64,000 nucleotides of DNA, taken from Bolinopsis microptera. Taxonomy: Eukaryota > Ctenophora > Tentaculata > Lobata > Bolinopsidae. This document shows positions 10,444 to 22,640 of this stretch, piece after piece. The stretch covers positions 17,902,859 to 17,966,858 of the forward strand of contig NC_087081.1 of the NCBI RefSeq assembly GCF_026151205.1, read 5' to 3'. The first letter of the stretch is position 1. Each line of letters opens with the position of its first letter. Both the position numbers and the translations under genes were made by a program. Below the pieces are notes generated by a model. It worked only from the letters and a program-made list of their open reading frames with translations. It did no database searches and was not told where the DNA came from.

Positions 10444-11701
10444 TGCCCCAAGAAGGAGTAGCTTTCTATCCTTACCAGTACCACTGCAACGTTTGGCCAC
10501 CTCACAATTAAATAATTCATATCTCTACTATAATTCAGAGAATTATTTCTGATGTAGAATGTATGTATGTACGACCGCCCACGTGCAAATTAGATGAAAA
10601 ATAATAATTTAGGTAACAACCAAAACGTTCCATACTAACGGTGTTTTAATGCGCACGTGCACGTGCAAAGATTGTTTTAACGTCATTTTGATCGGTTTTG
10701 TTGTTATTATGTTGTGTTTAAAATGTTTTATATTTAAATCGGCTGTATCTTCGGTTGGGATGGATATTTTTTGATACGATTAAAAATTTCTTTCAAAGAA
10801 TACTACTAGCTTCGTCCCTGTTACCACGGGCTTTCTAGTCTACTATAATTCAGAGAATTCTTTCTGTATGCAGAATGTATGTATGTATGTACGACCGCCC
10901 ACGTGCAAATTAAATGAAAAATAGGAATTTAGGTAACAACCAAAAGGTTCCATAGCAACGGTGTTTTAATGCACACATGCAGTATGCACGTGCAAAGATT
11001 GTTTTAACGTCATTTTGATCGGTTTTGTGGTAATTACGTTGTGTTTAAAGTGTTTTATATTTAAATCGGATGTATCTTCGGTTGAGATGGATATTTTTTG
11101 ATGCGATTAAAACTTTCTTTCAAAAAATACTACTAGCTTCGTCCCTGTTACCACGGGCTTTCTAGTATATGTATAATATCAAAACCCGATTACTTATTCC
11201 CTACGGCCTACGATCTTTCTGCCATCGGCAATGGTAGGGAAACAAAATACCTGATGAATATCTTACCTGAGGGTCCGTTAGATTGACATCCACCTCTTCG
11301 TTATCCAAAAGTTTGGGAATTAAGCCTACTCTTCCCAAAACAGCTGCTTTCTCAAGTGGTGTTTGTCCTGAGAGGAAATAGTATTATCACTAACCATTAA
11401 CTATTCATAGGGACCTGATTTCTAGTCCCTATTCATATGAATTTGACGCCATGGTGCATGGTAAGACCACAACTTAATGTGCACTGCAGTAAACCATCAC
11501 CATTCTGTGTGAACATTAACTTTTCAATACTGTAAAAGGGAACTTACCAAAATTATCTCTGAACTGAAAATCAGGTTTTTGAGGTTCAGCCCCATCTTCG
11601 ATAACTTCTCCTTCAGCGAGAGGAGGGTTGCAAATATTCTCAAACTGCTCTACTTTTTCAAACAGTAGAGCGGTTAATATTTCCTGTTGTGACGCTATCA
11701 T
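5169..11701 (-). CDS. ANKRD45: ANKRD45-like ankyrin-repeat protein (six exons, 225 aa)
   Basis: Six minus-strand exons join with matching phases: 11701-11548 (ATG), 11367-11267, 7509-7427, 6536-6416, 5522-5449 and 5313-5169 (TAA). They total 678 nt. All introns have GT/AG ends. Ankyrin repeats are visible as GQTPLEKAAVLGRVGLIPKLL, GYTSLHKASSWGRINAVSCL and GETARALAVRYRHEGTVFLL. The C-terminal part (VTDPERIVGKLNKEEK, then EEAQAWTTSPEAHESSLEAV and KQTQFEEI) follows the order of vertebrate ANKRD45, whose human form is about 266 aa. The family is linked to cilia/flagella and spermatids; the molecular role is poorly known. Introns contain a LINE fragment and several MITEs. The last codons sit in a 48-bp minisatellite. 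The gene assignment is by remembered family resemblance and is strongest in the second ankyrin repeat and C-terminus. Confidence 0.82.
5766..6340 (-). pseudogene. RTE-like LINE fragment (region before the RT domain)
   Basis: Two overlapping minus frames (6210-5995 and 6074-5766) read through the linker that precedes the reverse transcriptase in RTE/CR1-like LINEs: a basic helix (RVRELEEARG-like) then SWTMINKITG and KGNSPTERVQKRKDYFATPL. A frameshift near 6010-6060 joins them. No endonuclease or RT domain follows, so it is a truncated relic within an ANKRD45 intron. Confidence 0.6.
6846..7010. mobile_element. GC-rich end of a hAT-like element
   Basis: CAGGCACGTAGCCAGGATTT followed by a G-run and GC-rich sequence (GGGGGCGCGGCCCCCAGCG) resembles the CAG-starting ends of hAT MITEs common in invertebrates. 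I could not find the matching inverted end, so the right boundary is a guess. Confidence 0.4.
8047..8373 (-). other. Unassigned 108-codon ORF within an ANKRD45 intron
   Basis: This is the longest open frame in this intron and lies on the same strand as ANKRD45. It has no recognisable domain. Its first codons fall in the left end of a family A transposon (from 8356), which argues against an authentic start. It could be a fragment of a transposon protein. Confidence 0.2.
8350..8902. mobile_element. Short (~550 bp) family A transposon
   Basis: The left module (ATGGCATAAAATTTCATAAA...TTTATGCCATG) and right module (ATGGCACAAAATGGCATAAA...CCATTGCCCCCCCACCCCC) match the ends of the element at 195-1712. 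Sequence just inside the left module (GGACACTCTAACATGTTTAC) matches that element near 380-400 (GGACATCCTAACATGTTCAT). The left poly-G is lost, and no target duplication is evident. Confidence 0.65.
9333..10449. mobile_element. TTAA foldback element, family B, with an internal insertion
   Basis: It begins TTAAGGGGGCAGGGGGGTC at 9333 and ends in the inverse order with ATAAAGACCCC, a giant C-run and CCCTGCCCC. The interior is a long imperfect palindrome whose centre is the hairpin GATTTTGAAAATCTTGGACC / GGTCCAAGATTTTCAAAATC at about 10020-10085. About 370 bp of unrelated sequence (about 9505-9875) interrupts the left arm. The right TTAA is missing (CCCCAAGAAGG). See 46415-47133 for an intact copy. 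Confidence 0.7.
10385..10443. repeat. 59-base poly-C tract
   Basis: An uninterrupted run of 59 C lies where other copies of family B have about 5-14 C near their end. This is either genuine homopolymer expansion or an assembly/base-calling artefact. Confidence 0.9.
10523..11166. repeat. Two tandem copies of a ~315-bp repeat
   Basis: The block from CTACTATAATTCAGAGAATT to CGTCCCTGTTACCACGGGCT occurs at about 10530-10840 and again at 10841-11166, with small indels (for example an extra GTAT in the GTATGTATGTA run). No ORF is present. It lies in the first part of an ANKRD45 intron. Confidence 0.8.
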
Positions 11702-11993
11702 GCTATAAAGTACGTTAATATTAGTTGATCATGATTCAATGATTGTAGACTTTGTGTAACTTAACCGATAGGCTCATACCATTTCGCTCGCCCCAATATT
11801 ATTACGTGCTCGATCGTGACTTCAGACTTTGGTTTTTTTTTCGATTTTGCAAAACGGATTTACACATTAAGAGACTTGATACAGGATGTATACTCCAGTA
11901 GCAGGGAGGGGTTGAGTAGTTACTCAGTAGTATAGCTCTTTAGTCTTTCCGTGCGCCGGCGGAACATAACCTGATAAGGCGAAGCGTAACTAG

Positions 11994-12860
11994 CTACCTT
12001 AGTTCCCAAAAATTTGTGTGCCATTATATTGAGCACAATTTATTTGAGCCCGAAAAATTTGGGCAGAAAATTTGAACTCATTTGGGCGACCGAAAATTTG
12101 GGCACAAATTCTTCGAAAAATGAACGATTTTCCACTAAAATTTCAGTTAGATATTTGCCTTAGTTCATTATTATTCCTTATTATTCCAGTCATTTTGCTT
12201 TCAATTTTAAGCATGTAGGTGGTAGTCTGAGTTGTTTCACATTATGAAATTTACGATCTGCCCAGTGCCCAGTAACTACTAAAAAATACAGTGATGATGG
12301 CACAGTACAAAATGATAGATATACAATAGTGATATTTAGTCTCTCAATCAGATAGTTTAGTCTACTTACACTCAGCATATCTTATCATACCCCTTTCACA
12401 TACAATTATTATTATGACGCCTCACCAAATGGTCGAAAGGTTTGGAAGAAAATTAGAAGGTTTACATCATGATCTATCAAACTAAGCGGCACATACGCTT
12501 AGCTTTGGGGGAAACAAAGGTGTACATAATTGTGTGTAGCGAACTACTGTAAACCCGGACCAAAGGTCTTGAAGTCTAATTCCAGTTATTTCTATTCATT
12601 TAAAATATAAGCCTTTTTACTTGGTCAAGCCATGAATGACAGATTAGAAAACTAAAATTTCAAATATTATTTCACTTGGATTATATGAAGAAAAAGCCAT
12701 CTTTCTATAGATTTCAGGGCCACAGGCCAAATGCCAAAAGTTTGGTTAGCAAAAAATTTAGCAGACGGAAAAGATTTATGCAATTAATTTGGTCTGCAAA
12801 AAATTTGGGCGAGAGGCCCGCTCAAATTTTTTGTCGCCCAAATTTTTGGGAATTAAGGTA
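11994..12860. mobile_element. TA-flanked MITE with CCTTARTTCCCAAAAATTTG ends
   Basis: CCTTAGTTCCCAAAAATTTG at about 11998 pairs with CAAATTTTTGGGAATTAAGG ending at about 12858. Both sides are flanked by TA. Near both ends the repeated motif AATTTGGGC/GCCCAAATT is enriched. A TA duplication suggests a Tc1/mariner-type non-autonomous element. Its weak internal ORFs (12190-12378, 12676-12945) are unsupported. Confidence 0.6.
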
Positions 12861-13439
12861 TGCTGTATGTTGTATGTGCGCATATAACCATCAATGCAAT
12901 GCAGAAGATCAGTTATCTGATCAAAATAAACGCGCCTCCTTTTAATACTGTCAATGCGCGCGGTTTACTTTAAATAGAAATTATCAACGTTGTCATAGAA
13001 ACTGTTAAATAGCTAATTTAAGTAGACCTTTTCAGTATTTAATCATAATCCACACATTACGGGATATAGTAGGCTAGGGGGTTTACTTTGAAGGGTTCTA
13101 GAGCCATTTACCGTTGACATTTGTCGTTCAGTGGGGAATTGTGGCTTTGATGCAATGACAAACCATTGGTATGCGTTACCATTTGGCGCCCCACGCCCCC
13201 ACAACAACAGGCAAAGGAACCTTGTCCCAAATTTGGTAAACAATCTTCTTTCAAACAATAACAATTTCAAATTCATGAGTGTATTTGAACTAATGTATGC
13301 CAAAATTTAACAAAAAGAACCTATTTCCGAAACAAGAATTTATTCCTCGTGGGCTGAAGGACCATCTGTGTCATGAATTGTTTATCCATGAGTTCTATGA
13401 ACATAGTGCGATGTTTTTTTTTGTTTGTGTGTTGATGTG
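12861..13439. other. Gap: no feature recognised
   Basis: A minus-strand ORF (13303-13043) is open for 86 codons but has no family resemblance. Its plus-strand shadow is broken. I see no repeats here. Confidence 0.4.
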
Positions 13440-16400
13440 ATGCCCTTTAAATTTTAATTTAATTACTAATTTGGGAAGTTTTTCGAACTTTTTTGGTAAG
13501 CAAAAATTTTATTATAGGGGTTTCATGAGGAGTTTAGGCCCTTTTGGGGGAAAAGGCGCAAAGGGGCGAAGGATCAAGGAGCCCTTTTACGGGCCCAGTT
13601 GTAGTTTTTAAGTGCGACTTTTGCATCAAAAATGTATGGTTGTGGAAGAATTTTTTTTTTGGGGCGAAGAAGGGTGGGCCCTCTTTTCCTTTAATTATTG
13701 GTCCTTCAAGAAATTTTTTTTCCATTTGCCCAAAATGTGGCATGGCGGTGGGCAAAGGACAAGAAATTTAAAAAAGGCAGGTTGGGGGGTAGTTGCCGTT
13801 AGGTTCATTGGCTTTGGGCCCCTTTGGGAAAATTTTTTTGTTTGGGATCCCTTTGAGAAGGGGGGCTTTTTTTCGCCCTTTTGGTTTTGCAGGGGCCTTA
13901 TTTGTCAATCCCGGTCGAAATTATTTTGATTCTCTCCGCAGCTTTTTTTTGTGTAAACAACAAAGAGAACTTCTTTTTAAAATTAAATGTTTGGGGTTTA
14001 AATTTAATTAACTTCTAAGTTAAACCCTTTCCCTTTTCATAGTTTCCATGCTTTCCCAAGAAAGCCTTTTTTTATTTACCCACGGGCATTCCCGTTTTCC
14101 CAACCCGGGTGATCAACATTTTAAAGTAAAAACAACCTGAAAAATCTTTCCCCTTTTAAATTTTTAAAAAATCGGCTTTTTGGGGAACCCGTTTAAAATT
14201 TTGGGTTTCTACCACTCACGGGCATGTTGAAAGGGCTAGCAAGAGAGCTGCATGCCTGCGGATTTACACATTTTTGGTCCCCCAACTTCTTCGATATCTT
14301 GAAAATTTTCCTTGTATTTTTTTGTTCCCTCCGAAAGTTTTTCCTTCACTGAAAAATTCTTTAAAACCAATTTAAGGTGGCCAAATTTTCTTTTAAATGT
14401 AAAAAAGTACGGGTTTTAATTTTTCCCAAGAAAAAGGTTTCAACATTAAACCCCTTTCAAAAAATAAGATCTAAAAAGGGGAAATTTAAAACAAAAAAAA
14501 AAAACAAAATTTCCAAAACAAAAACCTTGTTGGCATGGGGCCAAATTTGCTTCGTGAGCTTTTCCTTTTTCCAACTTAAACTTTTTTCTCGCCCATCGAC
14601 CCAAGGGAAAACCCTTGGTCTTTTTAAAAGGTGAAAAATATAAAATATTTTGGGGGGTTCTAATGGTAAAAAAAAAATTGTGAATTTTTTTATGGTGAAT
14701 TGAGTCCCGTACCCCCAATTTTGGGGAAATTTTTAAACCATTTTAACTTTTTTGGGATGAGTGTTTTTTCCCTTTTTTAGCTTTGGTTTTTGACCGGGAT
14801 GTTATCGGGGTTTTCCTTTACTCCCGGGTTCATCAATAACGGGAAAGTAATGTTTGGTGATCATGGCGTTTTAAAGGGATCAAAAAGGGTTTAAATTTGG
14901 AAAAAAACCAGGGGGAAAAAGTATTTTCTAAACTGGAAATTTTTGGGACGAAAAAATTTGTAAGATGGATATCAAAACTGGAAATTTAAAATTAGTAAAT
15001 TGGGAATTTCTAGGGTACATCAAAAACTGGTTACTTTTAGGTAAAGGGGGCCCTGGAAAGGAAAGGTACATCAAAACTGAATTTTGGGTTTGATCACGGG
15101 GGGAAAAGAAACCCCCACTACCCCTTTTTCTCTTTAATTTTAACAAATGAAATTTTTAAATTAAAACCATTAATTTTTCGAAAAAAAATTTGTGCACATT
15201 AAAAAGTCTATGTACATACAATTTTTCTGCTTTTAAATTTTAAAAACAGTAAAAATACTTCAAGATCATGCTAGGTAGAAATAGCCTGTACGGGAAAAAA
15301 CTGAACTTTCTTTAAAAGAAAATTAACCCCCAAAAGGCTCTTGGTTTTGGTCTTTATGCCCCAGAATACACTTTTAATATTTCAATTGGGGTATTTAGAA
15401 ATTAAAAATTGAAATGGTGAAAAAAAAAGTGAAAATTTTGAATGTTTCCAAATTGTTTCCAATGATTTTTCCAAATCTTTTAAACCCCCAGACATTTTAG
15501 AAAAATAATGATGGGAAAATGGGGGGGAGGGATAAGGGTTTTTTTTGTTTACATTAAATCGAGTACTTGTTCAGGGGGTGAGGAGGGGGGTTAATTGTTT
15601 TTTTAAATTTTTGGGGCGGGGAAGAAAATTTTCCAGGGGGGTGAAGGGGAATGCTTTTTTTAACCCCTTTCTTGTTCCCCCCTTTGAAGTTTTTTTTGGG
15701 GTTTTGGGAAAACGTAGCTAAACGTTTTTTTCGTTTTTTTTTTTGGTTAAAAAAAACGGTCATCAAAATGATTTAAACCTTAAGAACGACAACTTTGGGT
15801 AAAACCAAAATTTAGTAAAAATTTTGGGCCCTAAAATTGTTGAAAACCCAAATTGGGTGAGGACTTTTTTTTTTGGGGCGCCCAAATTTTTAAAAGGTCC
15901 CAAAATTTCATTTAAAGGGGCATTTATATGAAAAGAATATTAAATATTTTAAGCTTTAAAATTTTTATGGGGGCTTTATAATTAATAAAAGGGGACATCA
16001 CCGTTCCAAATTGCAAAAAACCCGTCCCCAAAGTCCTTTTGAAATTAAAGTGAAGACCCTCCTTTTGGGGACATTACTTTTTTAAAATCGATCCATCGGC
16101 CCATTATGCATGGTCTGCCGAAACGGTTTTGGGAAGGTTCATTTTCGTTTTTAAATACGTCGATGGGAATTTGGGAAAATGGTCTCGAAAAATTTTCTCA
16201 AATTTTTTTGGGGAACCAAATTTTTTGGGCCCCCCTTAAGGTAATAAGAAGGCGTTTTTTTCTCGGTTTTTTTTGGCTTTCTTTTCAGAAAAAAATTTCC
16301 CGGGGGCCCTAAAAGGGGGGCTAACAAGAAGGCGTTACAGGCGTCTCTTCGGCCCCCCAAAACATTTTGGTCCCCCCTTAAATAAAAACCCAAGCATTAT

Positions 16401-17035
16401 AAACCCTCGCCTCCTAACCCGGTACTCGCCCAAAAAATGTAAACAAAAATTTTATCCCCTCCCCGAGTACCCACCATCTTTGTTCTGCACGCCCTTTTCG
16501 CAAAAGGGGAAAATATTGTTTGCTAAAAGATTTTTTAAATCAGCTAAATTAGTTTTATCGGGGGCCGTTTTAATTAAAAATAATAATTAATGCCAAATTT
16601 CCTTTTGGTGAAAAGGGTGGGCAACCTCAGGGCCCCCAACAGCCTGTTTTAAGGGTTTCCCCCAAATCTGTGAGGCAGACATGCTTCGGTTCTTTTTGCC
16701 CCCCCTGGAAGTATTAGGGGTTTACGGGCCAAACCCAAAATTTTCCCTTTCCGTTTGTAAAAAAAATTTCAATCCCCAACCATGATGCTTGGACAGCATT
16801 TCAAAATTTCCAAGTCACCACTCCTGGGGGTGCCCAACTTAAAATATAAAAGTTCACTTAAAAACACCATGGGACAAAAACCCTCCAGTGAAACCATCCC
16901 CGGCCACACAAAAGGGTCACCCCACGACTAGGAAAAGGGGGGCTGGGCTATTTTCTTCACCACTTACAATAAAAAACCCAAATACCCTAAAGGAAAGACC
17001 CTACAAGCTTCCGTTTATTCCCATGTTTTTTCAAA

Positions 17036-17150
17036 CCCCCCCCAACCCCTAAAACCCTAACCCAACCCTAAACCCAAACCCCTTTAACCCTAACCTAACC
17101 CTAAAACCCCAAACCCTTTAACCCCAAACCCAACCCAAACCCCAAACCCC
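17036..17150. repeat. Degenerate CCCTAA telomere-like tract
   Basis: About 115 bases of ACCCTAAAACCCTAACCC-like text, consistent with noisy TTAGGG-type telomeric repeat. Because it is in the error-rich block, it may be true interstitial repeat or a misassembled read end. Confidence 0.55.
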
Positions 17151-20100
17151 TCACCCGGAAGTTTTCCCAAATTTTCCTTCAACTTATCCCAAAACACACC
17201 CCACATTTTTTGGTTTGGACATTTCTCCCCTTCTATAAAAGCTTATCCTCGCTCTCAACGAAGAGTATAATTACTAGAGACTTTTTAAGACCCCCCCAAT
17301 GCACTCGGATCCCCAACACTCTAGAAAATTCCGCCCCAAAAAATGGTTTTGTGGGGGGGAACAAAAAAAAAGGCAAAATGGTGGCCAAGTTTGGCAAAAA
17401 CCAGTGAACCCAAATTTGAAGCCCCCAAATTTCCCAAATTTTAACATCAAACCCCTGTTTCCGACGACAAAGTCACCGGGACAAAAAGGGAAAAACCCGG
17501 GGTTTAACTGAGGGCCGACACCCCCAAAACGACCCTCGGTCAAAAAACAATCAAAAACCCCGTCAAGAATCTTAACTTACACTCGGGCAAAAAAAACAGA
17601 AAAAATTACAAAACTGCATTTGCACCTCATCAGGGGACTTTGGTGGCCTCAACAAACCCCTTTCCCACCCAAATTCGAAAAGGGCCCCAGGGTTTTGTTT
17701 TAGGGGGGGGGCGCCCGGGAGAGGAAAATTGTCTCACATTTTTAGGCCGTGTCCGGCTATTGCCCAAAAAAGGGGGGCAATTTTTCCGGGAAACTTTTCC
17801 CTTTCCGTCAATGCCCAAAATTCGAAAACCCAACACATCCCCTATTGTCCAACTTCGCAAACCGCACCAAACGCTTAATTTTTGCCAGAGGAGTTGGCCC
17901 CGATTGGGTGTGCCCATGCGATTTACTTAAACATCGTCTTATTTTCCCCTTTCTTTTTTCCAAACGCCCAGCTACCACTTCACCGTTCATTTAGGAACTT
18001 TTTTACAAACTTACCATCATCCTACATTACACTTTTTTTTTTCCCCCCGGCTTTCCCATAGGCTGCCTCCCCCAGAGGAAAGGCCAAAGCATCACATGCT
18101 ATTCTGTGAGATTTTGGCCCCAAAGCCTCCTTTAAAATTTTGGGGTTTTGTTTTTAAAGAAAAATTGGTAAAAAAAACATTGCTCTTAATTCCCGAACAA
18201 AGCGAAATTATTCCAATTAAGTTCCCCCATAGGGAATTTTTGGTCTCCAGAAAGTGGGGAAATTTTTTTAAAAAAATACGGGAAAGGGAAAATCAGTGCC
18301 AAACAAAGCCCCAAAATTTCCAACCCTTAATTTTTGCCATTTTTTTGGGTTTTTTCCCAAAATTAGTTTCGGATTTTTCTGTTTTTGGCGAAAAATGATA
18401 TTGCCCTGTTGGGGAAGTAAAACGACGTTTCAAATTTAAAAAACTTCTTATTCATGCGAAAAAATTTGGGAAAATTATGTGGGGGAAAAACCCTGTTCAT
18501 AAAATTTTTTTAATAAAAAAAATGGCTTAAACGACAAAAAAAATTGTTCAATAATTTTTTAGGGCAGTTAAAATTGGGGTCAACAAATAGAGAAAAAAAT
18601 ACGGGAAACAGGGAATGAAAAGCATTTTGGGGCCCTTAAAAATTGCTGAAAAAAATTGGTCCCCAGCAAAAAAAAGGGGGGTTTTATCATTTTTACTATA
18701 CAAAATACAGCAATACGCCCGGGGTCACGTATAAATTGCCCGGAAAATGTCCGTTTTTTTATTGCTGTTTAAAATTTTTTTAAAATTTTTTAAAAAAATT
18801 TAAAAACAGCGGCCAATTTTAAACAGGTTAATGATTAAAACAAACCCTTGTTAGCCAAATAAAAACGCTTTCTTGAGTAACTATTAAAAGGGAGGGGAGC
18901 TTTTTCCCTTTATAATTTTCACCCAAAACAAGTAACGCCCGGGATCCCAACTCCCAAAGGCATCAAAATTAAAAAAAGCACATTCTGAGGGAGACATTAA
19001 CCCTAAAAAAAATTTTAAATATATTATATAAAATATTCTTTAAAATTTCCAATAAACCCTAAATCAAAAAACTGGGGGTCGAAAATTTAAGGGTTTTCAA
19101 TTTTAAACTGTTATAATTTTTTTGGTGTGTAAGAACCCAAAAACCTAAAGGGAAAGGAAAAAACCCTGGGGGTTTGGGCTCCAATCTTACCCTGCCATTT
19201 TGGGTCAGTAGTAAGTTTTGGTAAAAACTTCTAAAGGGTAATCAACTGCTGACGTAATCACCTAAAATGATGAAGTGTTAATTACTTGTTAAAAATAAAC
19301 CCAAAATTGATGTGTACGATGGGGAAACCCGATGGAAAATTTTAATTTCCCTTTTTTAAATGCACGCCTTTCTATTTTTTTTTTGACATTTTTTTATGAA
19401 GGGTATCCTTTTTCTTTCTGAATGTTAAAGCAGTTTTTACTTTTTTTTGCACGGGAATGTTTTTTTAAAATTTTGGGCACTGGTTAAGATCCCCCATTTA
19501 AATGGATACAAAACTTCCGAAAACTTTTAATTTCACGCGTTTGCCAAGGAGTTTTTTTTTGATTTTTAGATTAGTTTATTTAAACTTACCTCGTTTTTCC
19601 CCGGGCCCAAATCCCCAATTTTGTAGTTAGTTTGCCACCCTTTCTTCCTCCACCCTTCTTCCCCCTTAAAAATAAAAATATTTTTTAAAAAAAAGTCTTT
19701 TTTGGAGTTTAATTTTGATAAAGGGCCCCCCCCGGCCCCCCCTTATTCACTTAATAAAAAATTTAGAAAAAAAAAACTGGTATCTCCTTTCAACCCCTCC
19801 CAACAAATAAAAAAAGGAATTCCTGTTACCTGACAACAGTCAGTTTTTACAATGAGAGTTAAGGAGGTAATCCCCCGGGCCCGTGTGTAGGGCCGATTCA
19901 AACAATCAAATTTGCTTAAACTATCAAAAAGGGGTGCTCGCCATGACTCTAACAAATGTTTTGAATGCCCTCAAATACCAAGAAATCGAAAATTTACGAA
20001 AGGGGGGAAATTTAATATATTTTTTTTACGTTGAGTTAAAAAATCAAAACCAAAAAACAAATTCTAAAAATCAATTTTAGTGGTTTGACGGTTAAAAAAA

Positions 20101-21464
20101 AAGGGCACAATTTCTTTCGGGAAAAAAATTTGAATTACACGTAAAAATTCCCGGGCCCAAAATTTCAAAATTTATTTCTCGAAAAAAGCTTAAACAATTA
20201 TTTGGGAAATTGGGGGAAACAGTTGAAAAAAAAATGCAGGGAGGTGTTAAAAAACCCTCAAATTTTAGCAAAGTCGCCACCCAATTTTTTGCAACCCTGA
20301 TAAACGTCACTTGTTCCCAATTTTTGGGGGGCCAAACATGTTGGGCTTTTGGGCGTATGGGGGGGGGGCTTTGGGGGTAAATTTTCTATATGGGGACCCG
20401 TTTTCCGGGGGGGCCCTTTTCGTGGGGGAAATAATTTAAAAAAGAAAAGTCAGTGACGGGTAAAAAGTAGGGGGGGTAGTGCTGATTTTGGAATTGGGGT
20501 AATGTGTTTTGACATCGTTTAAAAATGGTGACGGCATTGCAATAGTTAAAGTTTTAAGGTGTATCACGGGGGCCCCGCCTTACCCGGAAAACAAAAAAAA
20601 GTGGGAAAAAGTTTTTTGGTCTCCAGGTATATCGATATGGGTCAAATTTTATGCGGGCTATATCAGCGGGGGATTTATGAAAAAAAATAAGTGGGGCAAA
20701 AAAGTGCAAAAGTGAGTTATTAGACCAAAATATAGTATCCTTTCTTTCTCTCCGACATGCATTTTTCGTGGAAAGGGTTTAATGAGCCACTGGTTTTGAT
20801 GGGAACTTTTCAAAGTACTGCGCTAGTTCCAAGTACGATTGGGGGTTTTTGGTTTCCCCCGGGGAATGGATCTATTAATTAAAATTCCGGGGTTTTTTAT
20901 TAGGATATTATGCGATAAGGTGTATAGGATTTTTTGGGTTTTATTTTTGGATGGAGCAGTGGTTAAAATTTGGGTTCCCATTTAACAATCCAAATTCAAT
21001 TATGTTTTTAAAGTATTTCTATACGCCCCAATTCACAAAATTAAAAGATATTTCGTCCCTTTTTTATTTTTTGTATTTTGAAACCAGGGCTGAAATCTTT
21101 AATTTTTTGATCGCGCCATTTATTCACTGTATATTTGATTTTAGATGATAAGAATATTTTAATTTTTTAAAAATGCAAAAATTTAAAAAAAAATCGATTT
21201 TAGGATAAAAAATGTTTCATGACGTTTGAACCCCGAGGCTTCCTCCGCTTCAAGTAGTTTATTTTAAGGGGAAAACTAACTTGTCCCTGCTGGTTAATTA
21301 AAAGTGGCACTTCTTTTATCCAGGGGGTCAACCTTAATTTAAATTTTTTTAAAATTTATTTATCAACTTTTAAATTTCAAAAAGGGATCAATATAAATTC
21401 ACACCCAAAAGGGAAGGGGGACGGAAAAAGATCGGTTAACGGGGCCGGGGGGGGCTTCATGGAA

Positions 21465-22080
21465 ATTTTTTTAAAAACGACTTTTTTGTTGGGTTTTGAT
21501 AGAGGGGGGTTTATATCTATTTAGTGCTTTTAACCGATAGAAAAATGTTGTTCCAAACCGAAATTTTCGCCCGGGGGAAAGGGGCCAGCGTTGGGGTTTT
21601 AAAGGGTTAATTGTATTGCGGGGACAATTTTTTTCGCCGGGGCCCCGAAAAATCGAGTCTAAAAATCTATCTTCTCCTACATTTTTCGAGCAATTCACCC
21701 CCAAACTTTCAGGATATGTTTTAAGGATATTTAAAAAAGGGATTTTCAGGGCCCCAAAATTTTGAAAATAGGCCTTTTAAAAATTTTTTTTCGATTTTTA
21801 AAATTTGGACCTGAAAAAACGTCCCAAAAAAAAGGTTTCCCCGATTTTTTTTTGACTCGATTTTTTAAAGGGCCCCGCGATCAAAAAAACGTCACGAAAT
21901 ACAATTACAAAAAGCGTTTACCTTCTTTCCGGGGGGATAATTTCTTTCTAGGGGCATATTTTTCTATGGATTAAAAGCCATTTTGGTTTTGATATCACCC
22001 CCCCATCTATCGGAAAAAACTAAAAAAACGGTTTTTGAGAAAAAATTTTCCCCCAAGACCCCCCCCCCTTTCCCCCCTTT
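21465..22080. mobile_element. Family B foldback copy, heavily error-corrupted
   Basis: The order of landmarks matches family B: 'agaggggggtttatatctat', 'ccgaaattttcgcc', 'aaaaatctatcttctcctac', 'actttcaggatatgtttt', then the inverse right arm ending in C-runs. Homopolymers are distorted throughout. Confidence 0.6.
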
Positions 22081-22640
22081 TTAAAATTTTAACGTAATAA
22101 AAATATTTGTTGGGGGGGGTGGAAAAGGGAATCTCATGTTTAAAAAAGATGGGAAAAAATTTCTCGGAAAAAAAAAGACCCTAACATAAACAATTTGCAA
22201 CAAACAAAGTATTATGTTTACACATTTTCGTCGAAATGACCAGCATTTTCTCTAGTTGAGCTTGTTTGGGCGAATTTTTTTCGAACAGCTCAAAAAAAAC
22301 TGGAAAACATTCCCTTTGCAGATCCTAGTGAGAGGTTTGTTTTTGTACGTGTTTCTGTTTCGCTCCCCAAAACGGCTCGATCGATTTTCTGCTAGCTTTC
22401 CCCATTTCTTCGGATAAAGAAATTTAATTTCTTGTTAAACGGTTCCAAATTAAATTGCAACCCCTTAATTCCCCTTAGATAAACTTATATTTTTCTGCCC
22501 TTTTTTGGGCAAAAGTTTCCCCAAAAAAAACCGGGTTTTTAAAACAAAATTTTTTTACCCCATTTTTTTACAAATTTTTATATTTTTTGGGGGTTCCCAA
22601 AAAAGGGGGCTCCTGGGGGCCAGCGATTGGTTCTAATAGT

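Larger units (their letters stand above)
13440..22640. other. Low-quality sequence block (homopolymer-error-rich)
   Basis: Base texture changes abruptly: runs such as TTTTTTTT-GGGG, AAAATTTTGGG and CCCCCAAAA dominate, and nearly every homopolymer looks stretched or shrunk. A recognisable family B copy inside (21465-22080) shows scrambled homopolymers compared with clean copies elsewhere, so the effect is in the sequence data and not in the biology. Cleaner islands occur near 20750-21200 and 22190-22450. None of the many short ORFs here can be trusted, and I annotate no genes. Confidence 0.8.

Noticed and set aside
17036-17150. True chromosome end (telomere)
   Set aside because: Short, degenerate and internal, inside a low-quality block; clean non-telomeric sequence continues on both sides.
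13534-18398. Dozens of short ORFs on both strands in the first low-quality block
   Set aside because: The homopolymer-distorted sequence creates random open frames; none shows a family motif, and frames cannot be trusted here.
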